A DNA stretch of 64,000 nucleotides from Paenibacillus crassostreae (GCF_001857945.1 NZ_CP017770.1:2728001-2792000); one strand, 5' to 3'; numbered from the stretch's first letter, positions 23,937 through 33,457 are shown. Numbers and translations are program-made. Notes: generated by a model not told the origin, from the sequence alone.

Positions 23937-24051
23937 GCCGGTACACTCCCTAAACACGAATAGAAATTACCTCTCCAACATTATACTATAGTAAACCGTT
24001 AGAAGGACAAAATTATACTATTCACATGAGAAATAACAAAAAAACACAATC

Positions 24052-24065
24052 TGAAAGCGCTTGAA
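24052..24065 (+). promoter_or_regulatory. Candidate CcpA (cre) site upstream of glycerol dehydrogenase
   Basis: TGAAAGCGCTTGAA fits the cre consensus TGWAARCGYTWNCW at 13 of 14 positions. It lies 41 bases upstream of a TATAAT -10 (24106-24111) that lacks a good -35, consistent with activator dependence plus carbon catabolite control. Confidence 0.5.
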
Positions 24066-24139
24066 ATAGCAGTGATCGTCCAATGTTTATGAATTATGTT
24101 TAGACTATAATGGAATCATGATATCTAAAGGAGGAATTA

Positions 24140-25276
24140 ATGATGAGAAAAGCTTTTATAAGCCCAACGAAATATGTTCAAGGTGAAGATGAATTATTGA
24201 ATTTGGGGTACTTTGTAAAAACATTCGGGGACTCTGCTCTTCTCATTGCTCATCCAGATGATGTAAAGCGAGTGAAAGAAAAACTAGAATCTACTATAAA
24301 TAAGTTTCAAATCACGTTGGTTGAAGGTGGTTTCCACGGGGAATGTTCTCGCGAAGAGGTGCAGAGATTGCAAGAGCTAGCCAAGGAGAAATCCTGTTCA
24401 TGTACGATTGGATTAGGTGGAGGAAAAGCGATTGATACGGCTAAATGTGTAGCAGAAGGGGAAGCATTAATCATAGTACCGACGATTGCTGCGACCGATG
24501 CACCAACAAGTCATTCGGCCGTTATGTATACACCAGAAGGTGAATTTGACGAATATGCCTATTTCAATCAAAGCCCAAGTGTTGTCATGATTGATACAAC
24601 GGTGATAGCCAACGCTCCTACTAGATTTCTAGTGTCCGGAATGGGAGATGCGCTCTCAACCTATTTTGAAGCAAGAGCTACCTCAAGATCTTACTCTAAC
24701 GTCAATGCAGGGTTGCCTTGTGGTGTACGTGAGGGCGTATGTGGTGCGGCTAAAGGGACGAACACAGCATTAGTACTTGCTAAGTTCTGCTATGATACGT
24801 TGTTGAAAGATGGAATTCAGGCTAAGGTAGCTAGTGATTGCAATTTAGTGACACCAGCACTTGAGAACATTATTGAAGCGAATATTCTTTTATCAGGATT
24901 AGGGTTCGAAAGTGGTGGATTAGCAGCAGCTCACGCTATTCATAATGGTTTAACTTCCCTAGAGGGAACACATCATTATTATCATGGGGAAAAAGTAGCT
25001 TTTAGCACCATTGCTCAACTTGTGCTTGAGAATGCAGAGCAGGAAGAATTGAATGAAGTATTAGCGTTCTGTGTATCCGTTGGTCTTCCTGTATGTCTGG
25101 CCGATATTGGCGTGGATAGTATTTCTTATGAAGAAGCGCTGACCGTAGCTCAGAAGGCTTGTATTCCAGAAGAATCTATTCATTCGATGCCATTCCCGAT
25201 TACAGAGGAAGCGGTGGCAGCAGCGATCATGGTAGCCGATCAACTGGGTCGAAAATTCAAACAGAGTAAGGACTGA
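24140..25276 (+). CDS. gldA: Glycerol dehydrogenase
   Basis: 378 residues of the iron-containing (here Zn-type) alcohol dehydrogenase family, oxidising glycerol to dihydroxyacetone with NAD+. The nucleotide site is GLGGGKAIDTAK (about 95). Metal ligands expected from GldA are Asp in GMGDALSTYFEA (about 172), His in AAHAIHNGL (about 256) and His in HYYHGEKV (about 273). AAGGAGG sits five bases before the first ATG and eight before the next (24143); either start is possible. It is followed six bases later by dihydroxyacetone kinase, giving a complete two-step oxidative glycerol route. Confidence 0.92.
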   Translation: MMRKAFISPTKYVQGEDELLNLGYFVKTFGDSALLIAHPDDVKRVKEKLESTINKFQITLVEGGFHGECSREEVQRLQELAKEKSCSCTIGLGGGKAIDTAKCVAEGEALIIVPTIAATDAPTSHSAVMYTPEGEFDEYAYFNQSPSVVMIDTTVIANAPTRFLVSGMGDALSTYFEARATSRSYSNVNAGLPCGVREGVCGAAKGTNTALVLAKFCYDTLLKDGIQAKVASDCNLVTPALENIIEANILLSGLGFESGGLAAAHAIHNGLTSLEGTHHYYHGEKVAFSTIAQLVLENAEQEELNEVLAFCVSVGLPVCLADIGVDSISYEEALTVAQKACIPEESIHSMPFPITEEAVAAAIMVADQLGRKFKQSKD

Positions 25277-25281
25277 ATCCC

Positions 25282-27042
25282 ATGAAGAAAATAATCAATA
25301 AGCCCGAAACGCTAGTTAGAGAGATGTGTAACGGTATCGTTCTTGCTCATCCTAATTTAGAGTTTAATAGTAAATATAAGATCATTATGAAAAAAGATAT
25401 AAATCAAAGTAAAGTAACACTCATTAGTGGTGGGGGAAGTGGACATGAGCCCGCACATGCTGGATTTATTGGAAAGGGAATGTTAGATGTCGCAGTATGT
25501 GGCGATGTATTTGCTTCTCCTTCACAAATCCAAGTGTACCAAGCAATTAGATCCTCAGCTAGCAATAAAGGAACGCTATTAATTATTAAAAATTATAGCG
25601 GTGATATTATGAACTTCAAGAATGCAGCTCACCTTGCTGGAGAAGACGGTCTTGAAGTAGATTTTGTAAAAGTAGATGATGATATAGCTGTCGAAGATAG
25701 TCTCTATACCGTAGGTAATAGAGGCGTTGCAGGAACGATCTTCGTGCATAAAATAGCTGGTGCTGCAGCTGAGTTAGGAATGTCCTTGAGTGAAGTGAAG
25801 GAAGTTGCTCAAAAGGCTATAGACAGTACCAAAAGTATCGGTTTCGCCTTCACTTCCTGTACGGTTCCTGCTAAGGGGACGCCAACCTTTGAGTTAGCAG
25901 ACGATGAAATGGAGTATGGCGTTGGGATCCATGGTGAGCCAGGAATTCGTAGAGAACCCGTAGTTTCAGCTGATGAACTGGCGGATAGAATGGTGAGTGC
26001 GTTGTTAAATAATTTACAGATAGATAGTAACGGTGCACAAGAAATTGCCGTATTGATTAATGGGTTCGGAGCAACGCCGTTACAAGAATTGTATCTTCTG
26101 AATAACTCAGTCATTCGTGAACTTACTTCTCGACATATCAAGGTATATAAAGTGTTGGTTGGAAATTATATGACCAGTATAGACATGGCAGGAGCATCGC
26201 TCTCGATTATGAAATTGGACGATCAGTTAAAATCATTATTATCGGAAGATTGTGAGACGCCTGCGCTAGTGATTCACGGACCATTCGACCCAGTGAGCTA
26301 TACGGAGGTTGTTATTGAGGAAGATGAACATACATCTGTATCATTCAAATGTGAGACTGACGCTGTATATGCAAAAGTTGATAATAACAAATTCACACTG
26401 AACAATATCATCTTCCTCGTGGATAAAATGAGTGAAATCATCATCGAGAATGAGGTTCCATTCTGTGAGTTAGACGCGCATGCTGGAGATGGTGACTTCG
26501 GGATGAGTATTGCAAAGGGCTTCAAGCAATTGAAGACCGAATGGCAGGACATTGTAAGTAATCATGCAACGGATATTGGAAGTTTCCTAGATGCTAGTTC
26601 GCTCATTATAATGGAACATTGCGGAGGTGCTTCTGGCCCGATCTGGGGATCAGCATTCCGCGCAGCGAGTAAACAGGTTGGAAATCAAACAGAATTGTCT
26701 ATTGATGAGTTTGCCAAAATGATGAGTGCTGTTGTGAAAGGGATTCAAGATACCGGAGAGAGATCTTTTGGCAGAGGGGCTGTCGTTGGGGACAAGACAC
26801 TAATTGATGCTCTTGCTCCATATGCTGAATCTTGGGAGAATAGTGCAAGTCACGGTGATGATTTGAAGGTAGCATCTACGAAGGCAGCAGAGGCTGCTGT
26901 AGCAGGAGCGAAACAGACCGAAGCAATTGTTGCGCGGATGGGAAGGGCTGGGACTGTAGGTGAGCGAAGTATTGGATACCCAGACGCAGGAGCCTATGCA
27001 CTCGGGGTTATCTTTACTGAACTATCTCAAGCTATAAAATAA
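25282..27042 (+). CDS. Fused DhaK-DhaL dihydroxyacetone kinase (ATP-dependent)
   Basis: 586 residues. The N-terminal DhaK domain (about 1-330) has GGGSGHEPAHAGFIG and the histidine expected to bind dihydroxyacetone covalently, in YGVGIHGEPGIRREP (about 218). The C-terminal DhaL domain (about 380-586) carries the Mg-ATP aspartates in LDAHAGDGDFGMSIAKG. The single-chain arrangement is that of ATP-using kinases, and there is no DhaM phosphotransferase subunit nearby. It makes dihydroxyacetone phosphate for glycolysis from the product of the preceding gldA. A strong terminator follows. Confidence 0.93.
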   Translation: MKKIINKPETLVREMCNGIVLAHPNLEFNSKYKIIMKKDINQSKVTLISGGGSGHEPAHAGFIGKGMLDVAVCGDVFASPSQIQVYQAIRSSASNKGTLLIIKNYSGDIMNFKNAAHLAGEDGLEVDFVKVDDDIAVEDSLYTVGNRGVAGTIFVHKIAGAAAELGMSLSEVKEVAQKAIDSTKSIGFAFTSCTVPAKGTPTFELADDEMEYGVGIHGEPGIRREPVVSADELADRMVSALLNNLQIDSNGAQEIAVLINGFGATPLQELYLLNNSVIRELTSRHIKVYKVLVGNYMTSIDMAGASLSIMKLDDQLKSLLSEDCETPALVIHGPFDPVSYTEVVIEEDEHTSVSFKCETDAVYAKVDNNKFTLNNIIFLVDKMSEIIIENEVPFCELDAHAGDGDFGMSIAKGFKQLKTEWQDIVSNHATDIGSFLDASSLIIMEHCGGASGPIWGSAFRAASKQVGNQTELSIDEFAKMMSAVVKGIQDTGERSFGRGAVVGDKTLIDALAPYAESWENSASHGDDLKVASTKAAEAAVAGAKQTEAIVARMGRAGTVGERSIGYPDAGAYALGVIFTELSQAIK

Positions 27043-27043
27043 G

Positions 27044-27071
27044 TCAAAGGCACCCTCTCGGGTGCCTTTGA
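27044..27071 (+). terminator. Intrinsic terminator of the gldA-dhaK operon
   Basis: TCAAAGGCACC and GGTGCCTTTGA form a perfect 11-bp stem with a small loop, followed by TTTATTT. Confidence 0.9.
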
Positions 27072-27079
27072 TTTATTTA

Positions 27080-27142
27080 CAGGAAAGTATAAGGTTCACT
27101 TAGACCTCTATGTCTTATATTTCGGTAGAGGCGGTTACTCTA
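27080..27142 (+). repeat. Family B element, degenerate copy B4
   Basis: GGAAAGTATAAGGTTCACTT, then CTTATATTTCGGTAGAGGCGG, aligns with the left hairpin and middle of family B. The right hairpin has eroded. It again starts just after a terminator of a plus-strand gene. Confidence 0.65.
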
Positions 27143-27256
27143 AGTCCATAGGAAAAACCTACACTTAATCTAGAAGATAAAGGTGAGTGTAGACAATAGT
27201 TGTATAAGGTACAGCTAAAAAAGGGCTATCTCTGAAAAATGCCAAATATCCAGATA

Positions 27257-27330
27257 TTAGATGTACTCTGTGCAATTAAATTGGGTAATAGAGAATATTG
27301 GACGAATTTAGATGTACTTTTTACAATTGC
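27257..27330. repeat. Degenerate 51-bp tandem duplication
   Basis: TTAGATGTACT followed five bases later by CAATT occurs at 27257 and again at 27308, with an AATAT stretch at comparable distance before each. The rest of the 27143-27421 gap shows nothing else I can name. Confidence 0.45.
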
Positions 27331-27421
27331 TGCTGACGATGTTTCAGAGCCGATCCTTAAAACTAACGCAACTTTTGTAGCGTAAAATACGTTTGTTAGG
27401 CAACAGGAGAGGAGTGAAATA

Positions 27422-28144
27422 ATGTACAGAATTAAAAATATAGGATGGGTTGTTATTGGTACGCTTATGTTAATGCTTACTGCATGTGATGAAACACCAG
27501 ATTCCGCAAATAACTCACAAGTGCAAGAGCAACCACAAGAACAAGCAGAACAACCTACGGACCTGTCAGAACCAACCGAAGAGTTGTCAGAACAACCACA
27601 AGACGAGCAAGCGCTAGTCGACCCACAGGAGGGACTTCCACCAACGGCGTTAGAAGCGGCAACAACAGTCATCAAGGCTCTAGAGGCTAACGATATGAGC
27701 GCGCTAGCTGATTGGGTACATCCAGAGAAAGGGTTACGATTCTCACCTTATGCGTTCGTTGATGTGAAGACAGATATTCTACTTACTAGAGATGAAATTA
27801 AGCATGCTATGGAGGATTCTCAAAAGTATGTATGGCGGTCGTTCCCTGGCAATGGTGATTTAATTGAGATGACATTCGCAGAATACTATAAACGATTTAT
27901 CTATGATGCAGATTTCATCAAGGATGGCGAGATTGCTATGAACGAAGGGTTAGGAGAAAGCACGACAATTAATAATTTGAAAGACGTTTATCCTAAGGAT
28001 AGTCATGATTTCGTTGAATATTATATTGACGGGATTGATCCCTCTGTTGAAGGAATGGACTGGCGCAGTCTGCGTCTTGTCTTCGAGAAAATTGGCGATG
28101 ATCATGCTCTAGTTGGAATTATTCACGATCAATGGACGCCATAA
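27422..28144 (+). CDS. Lipoprotein of unknown function
   Basis: 240 residues. A signal peptide ends in lipobox LTAC (Cys about residue 22). A Gln/Glu/Pro-rich linker (about 28-65, QEQPQEQAEQP-like) follows, then a soluble domain starting about residue 70 (TTVIKALEANDMSALADWVHPEKGLRFSPYAFVD). That domain pattern, a small helix plus a WVHP motif, is common in Paenibacillus lipoproteins, but I know no function. GAGAGGAG precedes the ATG. It ends only four bases from the end of the converging GGDEF gene with no terminator room between them. Confidence 0.7.
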   Translation: MYRIKNIGWVVIGTLMLMLTACDETPDSANNSQVQEQPQEQAEQPTDLSEPTEELSEQPQDEQALVDPQEGLPPTALEAATTVIKALEANDMSALADWVHPEKGLRFSPYAFVDVKTDILLTRDEIKHAMEDSQKYVWRSFPGNGDLIEMTFAEYYKRFIYDADFIKDGEIAMNEGLGESTTINNLKDVYPKDSHDFVEYYIDGIDPSVEGMDWRSLRLVFEKIGDDHALVGIIHDQWTP

Positions 28145-28148
28145 GTCT

Positions 28149-29849
28149 TTATCCCACAATACTAACAATTTGGTTGCGCCCACTCTCTTTAGCTTGATAT
28201 AGAGCGTTATCCACCGATTCAAATAGATCACTTAATTTTATATTAGACTTACTGGATTCTATAGGTGTCGAATTATTAATGGATAGCAGCCCCATGCTTA
28301 TCGTAACTGATACATCGTGAGCAATATCGTCCACGACTACTTTATTGTTCGCGATGGTTGTTTTAAGGCGTTCAGCTATTATATTTGCCCGTATTTGATC
28401 CGTATTGGGTAAATAAACGATGAATTCCTCTCCACCATAGCGAGCCAGAATATCGGTGTGACGTAATGTCTTTTTAATCACTTCTACTGTGTCGCATATC
28501 ACAATATCACCGACTAAATGACCATAGTTATCATTGACTTGTTTGAAGAAGTCAATATCAATAAGGAGTATAGTGAAAGGCACTTGATGTTTCATATTCT
28601 CCTTCACTTCTTGTTCTAACTGTTCCGTCAAATAATGACGATTATAGCAACCTGTTAAACTGTCGGTTATAGCCATATGGTTGAGTTTCTGGTTGGTGTG
28701 GAACAATTCTTCTTGTATTGTTGTCAATGCTAGATTACGCTCTTGTAGAATTTCATTCTGAAGGTGAGTATCATGGATGAGCTGAAGAATCTCGGTCATA
28801 TTTTGAAATGTAATAATTCGTCCAACTTTGGAATTATTTACAATGATAGGTGAAACATGAATATGTACGTATCGATTTTCGCTTGGATAGAATAACCCAA
28901 TTTCTGCTCTTTCTAGTGGTAGATTTCGGTACGTATGTAAGAATGACTCAATTGTGCTTGCTGACTGTTCTGGTGGTAGTAGAGCCTCTATATCGGAACG
29001 ATCACCAATATGAAAATGAATATAAGGAAGTAACGACTGATTGATTTCAACAACGATCTCATCATCATCGAGAACCAAAATCCCTTGTTCGATAGTATCA
29101 ATAATATCCTGATGAGCTATAGTCACAATATCCAATACTTTATCACGATGAATGGCAATCACAAAAAAGACAGCGGAGAGCAGAATACCCAGTGATGTGA
29201 AACCTGGAATAACAGGTAAGTCTGAAGCCAATACAACATTGAACAGTATGTCCAATAACACCATTGCAGTCAGTATCACAACTCCTTTAAGTACATGCAT
29301 AACTTGTTTTTTTATACGAGGGGTGTTATTGAATTTTAGTGCTGAATATATGAGATAAACAGAAATACTAATATAGCAAACCAAGACAATAAGAATAACC
29401 CAGAATAGTGGTCCGTAGGTTCTTTGAATATATCCATCGTACATGGGAAGGACAAATATCCCAGCAGGGTTAATGATTACACTTATGGCAATGATGAGTA
29501 TGGGCATATAAAGAAGAATGATTACACTTTTCCGCAGGTATCGCGAATGATCTGTAAGGAAAAAGGTAAAGAGTAACCAGCCTGTAGTTAATAGAGCCAA
29601 GTCAATAAATGATAGTTTTACATATAATAATTGCACCGACGGGCTATCCGTTATCTTAATAGCAAACTGATAGAAAGGCCATAACATCATGGTGAAGTGG
29701 AATGCTAGATAGATTTTATGTAATTGAGTCATAGTAACAGTAGCAAACACATATATGAATAGTGCTAATAAAAGAATGAATATGATCAAGTCAGTCCATA
29801 CTACAACCGCCAATTTATTATGTCCTCCCAACTGAAGAGATTGCATCAA
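28149..29849 (-). CDS. Membrane diguanylate cyclase with 7TM-type sensor and PAS domain
   Basis: 566 residues. Seven or eight N-terminal membrane helices (to about 235) resemble the histidine-kinase N-terminal 7TM sensor module. A PAS-like domain follows (about 245-355, TIEQGILVLDDDEIVVEINQSL), then a short coiled coil, then a GGDEF domain with ITDSLTGCYNRHYL and an intact signature GGEEF (about 478). It should make c-di-GMP from two GTP. No obvious I-site (RxxD) is visible four residues before the signature. Upstream on the same strand lies a GGDEF-EAL protein that could degrade the product. Confidence 0.9.
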   Translation of the reverse strand: MMQSLQLGGHNKLAVVVWTDLIIFILLLALFIYVFATVTMTQLHKIYLAFHFTMMLWPFYQFAIKITDSPSVQLLYVKLSFIDLALLTTGWLLFTFFLTDHSRYLRKSVIILLYMPILIIAISVIINPAGIFVLPMYDGYIQRTYGPLFWVILIVLVCYISISVYLIYSALKFNNTPRIKKQVMHVLKGVVILTAMVLLDILFNVVLASDLPVIPGFTSLGILLSAVFFVIAIHRDKVLDIVTIAHQDIIDTIEQGILVLDDDEIVVEINQSLLPYIHFHIGDRSDIEALLPPEQSASTIESFLHTYRNLPLERAEIGLFYPSENRYVHIHVSPIIVNNSKVGRIITFQNMTEILQLIHDTHLQNEILQERNLALTTIQEELFHTNQKLNHMAITDSLTGCYNRHYLTEQLEQEVKENMKHQVPFTILLIDIDFFKQVNDNYGHLVGDIVICDTVEVIKKTLRHTDILARYGGEEFIVYLPNTDQIRANIIAERLKTTIANNKVVVDDIAHDVSVTISMGLLSINNSTPIESSKSNIKLSDLFESVDNALYQAKESGRNQIVSIVG

Positions 29850-29970
29850 GCTATGAACCTAGGTCTAAGAGCCTAGGTTATATTAGTACTATATAATCAG
29901 ATGTGGAAAAATACAACATAAATAAACAAAACTAAATAGTTATGAGCTACGAAGATAGTAGGGCGTAGGA

Positions 29971-31719
29971 TCAATTGGGGTTTAAGAACTGTATCACGTT
30001 TTGTGCTGATAATGGTTTGCTATACAAATAACCTTGAATTTTATCACAGCCTTGTTCTTGTAAGTACTCCAGCTGCATTGTCTGCTCTACACCCTCTGCA
30101 ATGACACACATATTCATTCTTTTACCGATGATAATAATTTGCTCTATTAAAGCGTCTTGATGTGTTCCCGTCCGAATGGAATCAATAAAGGACTTGTCTA
30201 TTTTTAAAGTAGATATTGGTAAATTTGTCAGATAACTCAAAGATGAATAACCTGTCCCAAAATCATCAAGTGCAATTTTAATATTGTGTTTCTTTAGTTC
30301 ATTTAATTTGCTAGTTACAAGATCATAAGATTCAACTAGCACGCTCTCTGTAATCTCTAGCTCCAGATAGGCAGGATCAAGACCACAGGTTTGTATAGTG
30401 TCTAGAACAATTTCATTGAAATCAGCTTGCAGTAATTGGATCATCGAAATGTTGATAGACATCGTTAAGTGATGTAATCCAGAATCATGAAGTTTCTTTA
30501 GGAAGGTACAGGCCGTGGTTAATACCCAGGTTCCCAAAGGAATAATCAGATGCGAATCTTCGGCTGCTTTGATGAACTTATGAGGGGAGACTTCTCCCAA
30601 CTCCGGATTGTTCCAACGTAGAAGTGCTTCTAAGCCCGTAATCGTATTCCGTGTCAAATCCATCTGTGGTTGATAATAGAGTTCAAATTCATTGTTCTCC
30701 ATAGCCATAAATAACTGTTTCTCAAGGTGCATCCTTTCAATGAAAGAATCATTCATGGGGTAATCAAAGACGAGAATGCGGTCCTTACCTGCTTCTTTCG
30801 CTTTATGCATAGCAATATCCGCACGTTTTACTAATTCCATAATATTGTTTCCATGTTCTGGGTAGATACTGATACCGATACTAATACTGATATGTAATTG
30901 GCTGTTGTCCATCTCGATGGTTTTCTTAAATCCATGCAGAATCTCATGGGCAACTACTTGTACGTCATCTGGATTCTTGATCGAATGTAAAAGAATGATG
31001 AATTCATCACCACCAAATCGGTAAACTTCACCCCTTTGTTCTACAATAGAGATAAGTCTCTGACTTGTCTTCACAATCAGGCGATCACCAAATTCATGGC
31101 CCATCGTATCATTAATGTATTTAAAATTATCAATATCAATAAACATCAAAGCCACATTAGTATTGGAGAATTCAAGGATCTTATTAGCTCCATTTTCATA
31201 CAAATCTATTTGGTTAGGTAAACCAGTTAATAAATCGTGATAGGCTAATTGATGCATCTTCTCTTCACTTTTAGTAAGCTTGTGTTGCTGTTCAATCAGT
31301 TGATCGTATTGTTGTCTGAGTTCGTCCTCAGTAGCTATGATTTCTTCATATGTAGCTTCGAGATTTTGATAAGCAGACACTCTATCTTTGTATGCGATTC
31401 GTAGCTTCTTCTCCATCTTTTGAATACGATTAAGCGTCCCTAGAATTAATCCAAAGATAAGTAATGCTGTCATAAGAATGAATAGCCAATCTTTGAACAT
31501 ATTAATCAATCTGATTAATTCAGAGTCTTGCGTGAAATAAGAAACGATTTTATCGGTTAATAGAATCCATAAGAATCCTATAATGAAATATACACCGGCA
31601 ATTTTAGAGGACGCCCATACAGGGCTGAATGTTCGTTTATTAATTGGTTCTAATTGGCTGCCCGTATTAGGATTGCTCGCTTTATTCTTTCTTCGTATCA
31701 CAGGACCACTCCATTTCAA
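29971..31719 (-). CDS. GGDEF-EAL c-di-GMP protein
   Basis: 582 residues: a cytoplasmic basic N-terminus, two membrane helices (about 35-58 and 75-100), a coiled coil (about 100-155), a GGDEF domain with intact GGDEF (about residue 235), and an EAL domain with GLEALLRWNNP (about 342), the metal-binding DDFGTGYSSLSYL (about 487) and AEGVEQ. Both motif sets look active, so it may make or, more often in such hybrids, hydrolyse c-di-GMP. It lies 121 bases upstream of the 7TM GGDEF gene, pointing the same way; the two may work as an opposing pair. Confidence 0.9.
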   Translation of the reverse strand: MKWSGPVIRRKNKASNPNTGSQLEPINKRTFSPVWASSKIAGVYFIIGFLWILLTDKIVSYFTQDSELIRLINMFKDWLFILMTALLIFGLILGTLNRIQKMEKKLRIAYKDRVSAYQNLEATYEEIIATEDELRQQYDQLIEQQHKLTKSEEKMHQLAYHDLLTGLPNQIDLYENGANKILEFSNTNVALMFIDIDNFKYINDTMGHEFGDRLIVKTSQRLISIVEQRGEVYRFGGDEFIILLHSIKNPDDVQVVAHEILHGFKKTIEMDNSQLHISISIGISIYPEHGNNIMELVKRADIAMHKAKEAGKDRILVFDYPMNDSFIERMHLEKQLFMAMENNEFELYYQPQMDLTRNTITGLEALLRWNNPELGEVSPHKFIKAAEDSHLIIPLGTWVLTTACTFLKKLHDSGLHHLTMSINISMIQLLQADFNEIVLDTIQTCGLDPAYLELEITESVLVESYDLVTSKLNELKKHNIKIALDDFGTGYSSLSYLTNLPISTLKIDKSFIDSIRTGTHQDALIEQIIIIGKRMNMCVIAEGVEQTMQLEYLQEQGCDKIQGYLYSKPLSAQNVIQFLNPN

Positions 31720-31822
31720 ACCTAGTCACTAAATAATATCTAAAAGGTTTTCTACAAAATTATCTAAAATCCTCTATTTATGAGTACTATTCAACAGAAT
31801 ATATGAATTTTTATATTTATCC

Positions 31823-31951
31823 TTAATAAAATACCTTGTGATGAAGGAGGTCGAGCGCATGCTCGATTTCTTGCAACTCTTCCATTGAAACATTTTGCAT
31901 TCGTTCAATTAAGCACGATTCGATACGTTGGAAAGCCTCGTTCTTCATCAT
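31823..31951 (-). pseudogene. 42-codon remnant, possibly the C-terminal end of a MarR-type regulator
   Basis: From an ATG at 31951 a frame runs to a TAA at 31823. The peptide (MMKNEAFQRIESCLIERMQ, later SMEELQEIEHALDLLHHK) resembles the last dimerisation helix of MarR-family regulators. There is no ribosome binding site, and upstream bases carry stops, so it is probably a decayed end rather than a working gene. The rest of the 31720-32102 gap holds a TCGAGC-GCAT-GCTCGA dyad (within the fragment) and a nine-codon frame at 32029. Confidence 0.35.
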
Positions 31952-32102
31952 CTCATTTGTAAATTAAAATGAAAGTGAATATGTGCTACCTTTTGGTTAT
32001 TAAATGATAAATAGAGGGGATCTCCTTATGAAATATTTAATTGATTCAGCCCTATAATCCGACGATAATAGACATAAGACAAAGGATAAAAGGATTGAGT
32101 CA

Positions 32103-33410
32103 ATGAAATACAATTTATATTCAAAAAAGAAAATTTTTTATATTATAATCATTTCTTGTTTTGTGCTAAGTGTCCTTATGAGTGTCAAACTGTTGATTTC
32201 ATATTATTATATAGGTAAATCGGCGGAAGTCGCACTTGCAAAGCAATATATAGAAATAGCCAGAGATATTGCCGAGAGGCTGGATAAAGACGTATATCAA
32301 GAGTTTCTATTAACTAAACAGGATGATGAGAATCGTAAACAAATTAAACAATATTTAGAACAATATTATAATCATATAAATGCACTGTATATATATGTTT
32401 TGATGCTTGATGATACAGATATATCTAAAGTAATGGTATCTGCAGTTCCCTCAGGTGTGAAAGACTTGGCAATATCCTCCCCTTGTTCAGTTCCTGCTAC
32501 TCAAGTAAGTGAAGCAAAGAAGGGCCAGAGCTACTTTACTAATATTATAAAAGATGGGAGCTATGGTTCATACTTATCTGTTGGAGCACCATTTTACAGT
32601 GAAGATGGAAAGATACTTGGAGTTATTGCCATTGATATTGATGCTAATGAATTAATGCTAGTGCGGAACCAAGTCCTTAAAAGTAATATTTTTATATTAG
32701 TAATTGATGTTTTATTCGCGATTGTATTGTTATTTGTTACATTTAGCTTATACCGTTGGTATAAATTTCAGATGAAGCAGGATTTGAAAGAATCGGAGAA
32801 AATGTATATATCTGAACTTAGAAGAGTAACGGATACGATTAAATCAAACAGACATGATATGATTAACCATCTTCAAGTTCTCATCGGATTAATGGATATG
32901 CAGCTGTATGATAAAGCGAATGACTATTTAAAACAATTGACGAATGAATCCAGAATTGTGGATATGTCCTTACGTATTAAAAACCCGATTCTGATGGTCT
33001 TATTTCAAAGTAAATGGGAACTTGCTCTATCTAAAAATATTCAAATGTACTTTGAGACGGATCAGAACGAATATAGCAGAGTGGAGTCAATGGACTTAGC
33101 CAGAATTTTTGCGAATCTCTTGGATAATGCAATTGAAGCGACAGAGACGTATATGGGTGTATTGCCTAAAGAGATTCATGTTGTTTGTAAAACAGTTGGT
33201 GAGAAATATTTGTTCGCAGTGGAGAATACGGCTCAACTTGCATCTAAAGAACAAAAGACACTACTGCAAAATAGTTATACTACAAAAGAGAATACACGCC
33301 CAGGTAGAGGCAACGGTTTAGGGATTATTAAAAGAACGGTTGAGATATACAAAGGGGATATATATTGTCAGCATAAAAATGATAAATTTTATATTGAGAT
33401 AAAAATGTAG
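32103..33410 (+). CDS. Orphan Spo0B-fold sensor histidine kinase
   Basis: 435 residues: a membrane helix (about 10-33), an extracellular domain (about 34-195, with DTDISKVMVSAVPSG and SYFTNIIKDGSYGSYLSVGAPFYSEDGKILGVIAIDIDAN, a Cache-like pattern), a second helix (about 197-220), a Spo0B-type dimerisation domain with the phospho-acceptor in SNRHDMINHLQVLIGLMDM, and a GHKL ATPase (FANLLDNAIEAT, GRGNGLGIIKR). The type is related to CitA/DcuS and AgrC kinases. No response regulator is adjacent, so its partner must be elsewhere. A strong terminator follows. Confidence 0.88.
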   Translation: MKYNLYSKKKIFYIIIISCFVLSVLMSVKLLISYYYIGKSAEVALAKQYIEIARDIAERLDKDVYQEFLLTKQDDENRKQIKQYLEQYYNHINALYIYVLMLDDTDISKVMVSAVPSGVKDLAISSPCSVPATQVSEAKKGQSYFTNIIKDGSYGSYLSVGAPFYSEDGKILGVIAIDIDANELMLVRNQVLKSNIFILVIDVLFAIVLLFVTFSLYRWYKFQMKQDLKESEKMYISELRRVTDTIKSNRHDMINHLQVLIGLMDMQLYDKANDYLKQLTNESRIVDMSLRIKNPILMVLFQSKWELALSKNIQMYFETDQNEYSRVESMDLARIFANLLDNAIEATETYMGVLPKEIHVVCKTVGEKYLFAVENTAQLASKEQKTLLQNSYTTKENTRPGRGNGLGIIKRTVEIYKGDIYCQHKNDKFYIEIKM

Positions 33411-33424
33411 AGCGGATTATTGAT

Positions 33425-33451
33425 AACCCAATACCACGTCGGTGTTGGGTT
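33425..33451 (+). terminator. Intrinsic terminator of the orphan kinase gene
   Basis: AACCCAATACC (33425-33435) pairs with GGTGTTGGGTT (33441-33451), one wobble. Family B copy B5 starts seven bases later. Confidence 0.85.
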
Positions 33452-33457
33452 TGTTTC

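Noticed and set aside
27226..27675. 149-codon minus-strand frame rich in Ser and Cys
   Set aside because: The Ser/Cys repeats mirror the Gln/Glu-rich linker of the plus-strand lipoprotein, which has a proper signal peptide and ribosome binding site.
29850..29970. c-di-GMP riboswitch near the GGDEF genes
   Set aside because: I looked for the conserved GEMM core bases in the leaders of both genes and found none.
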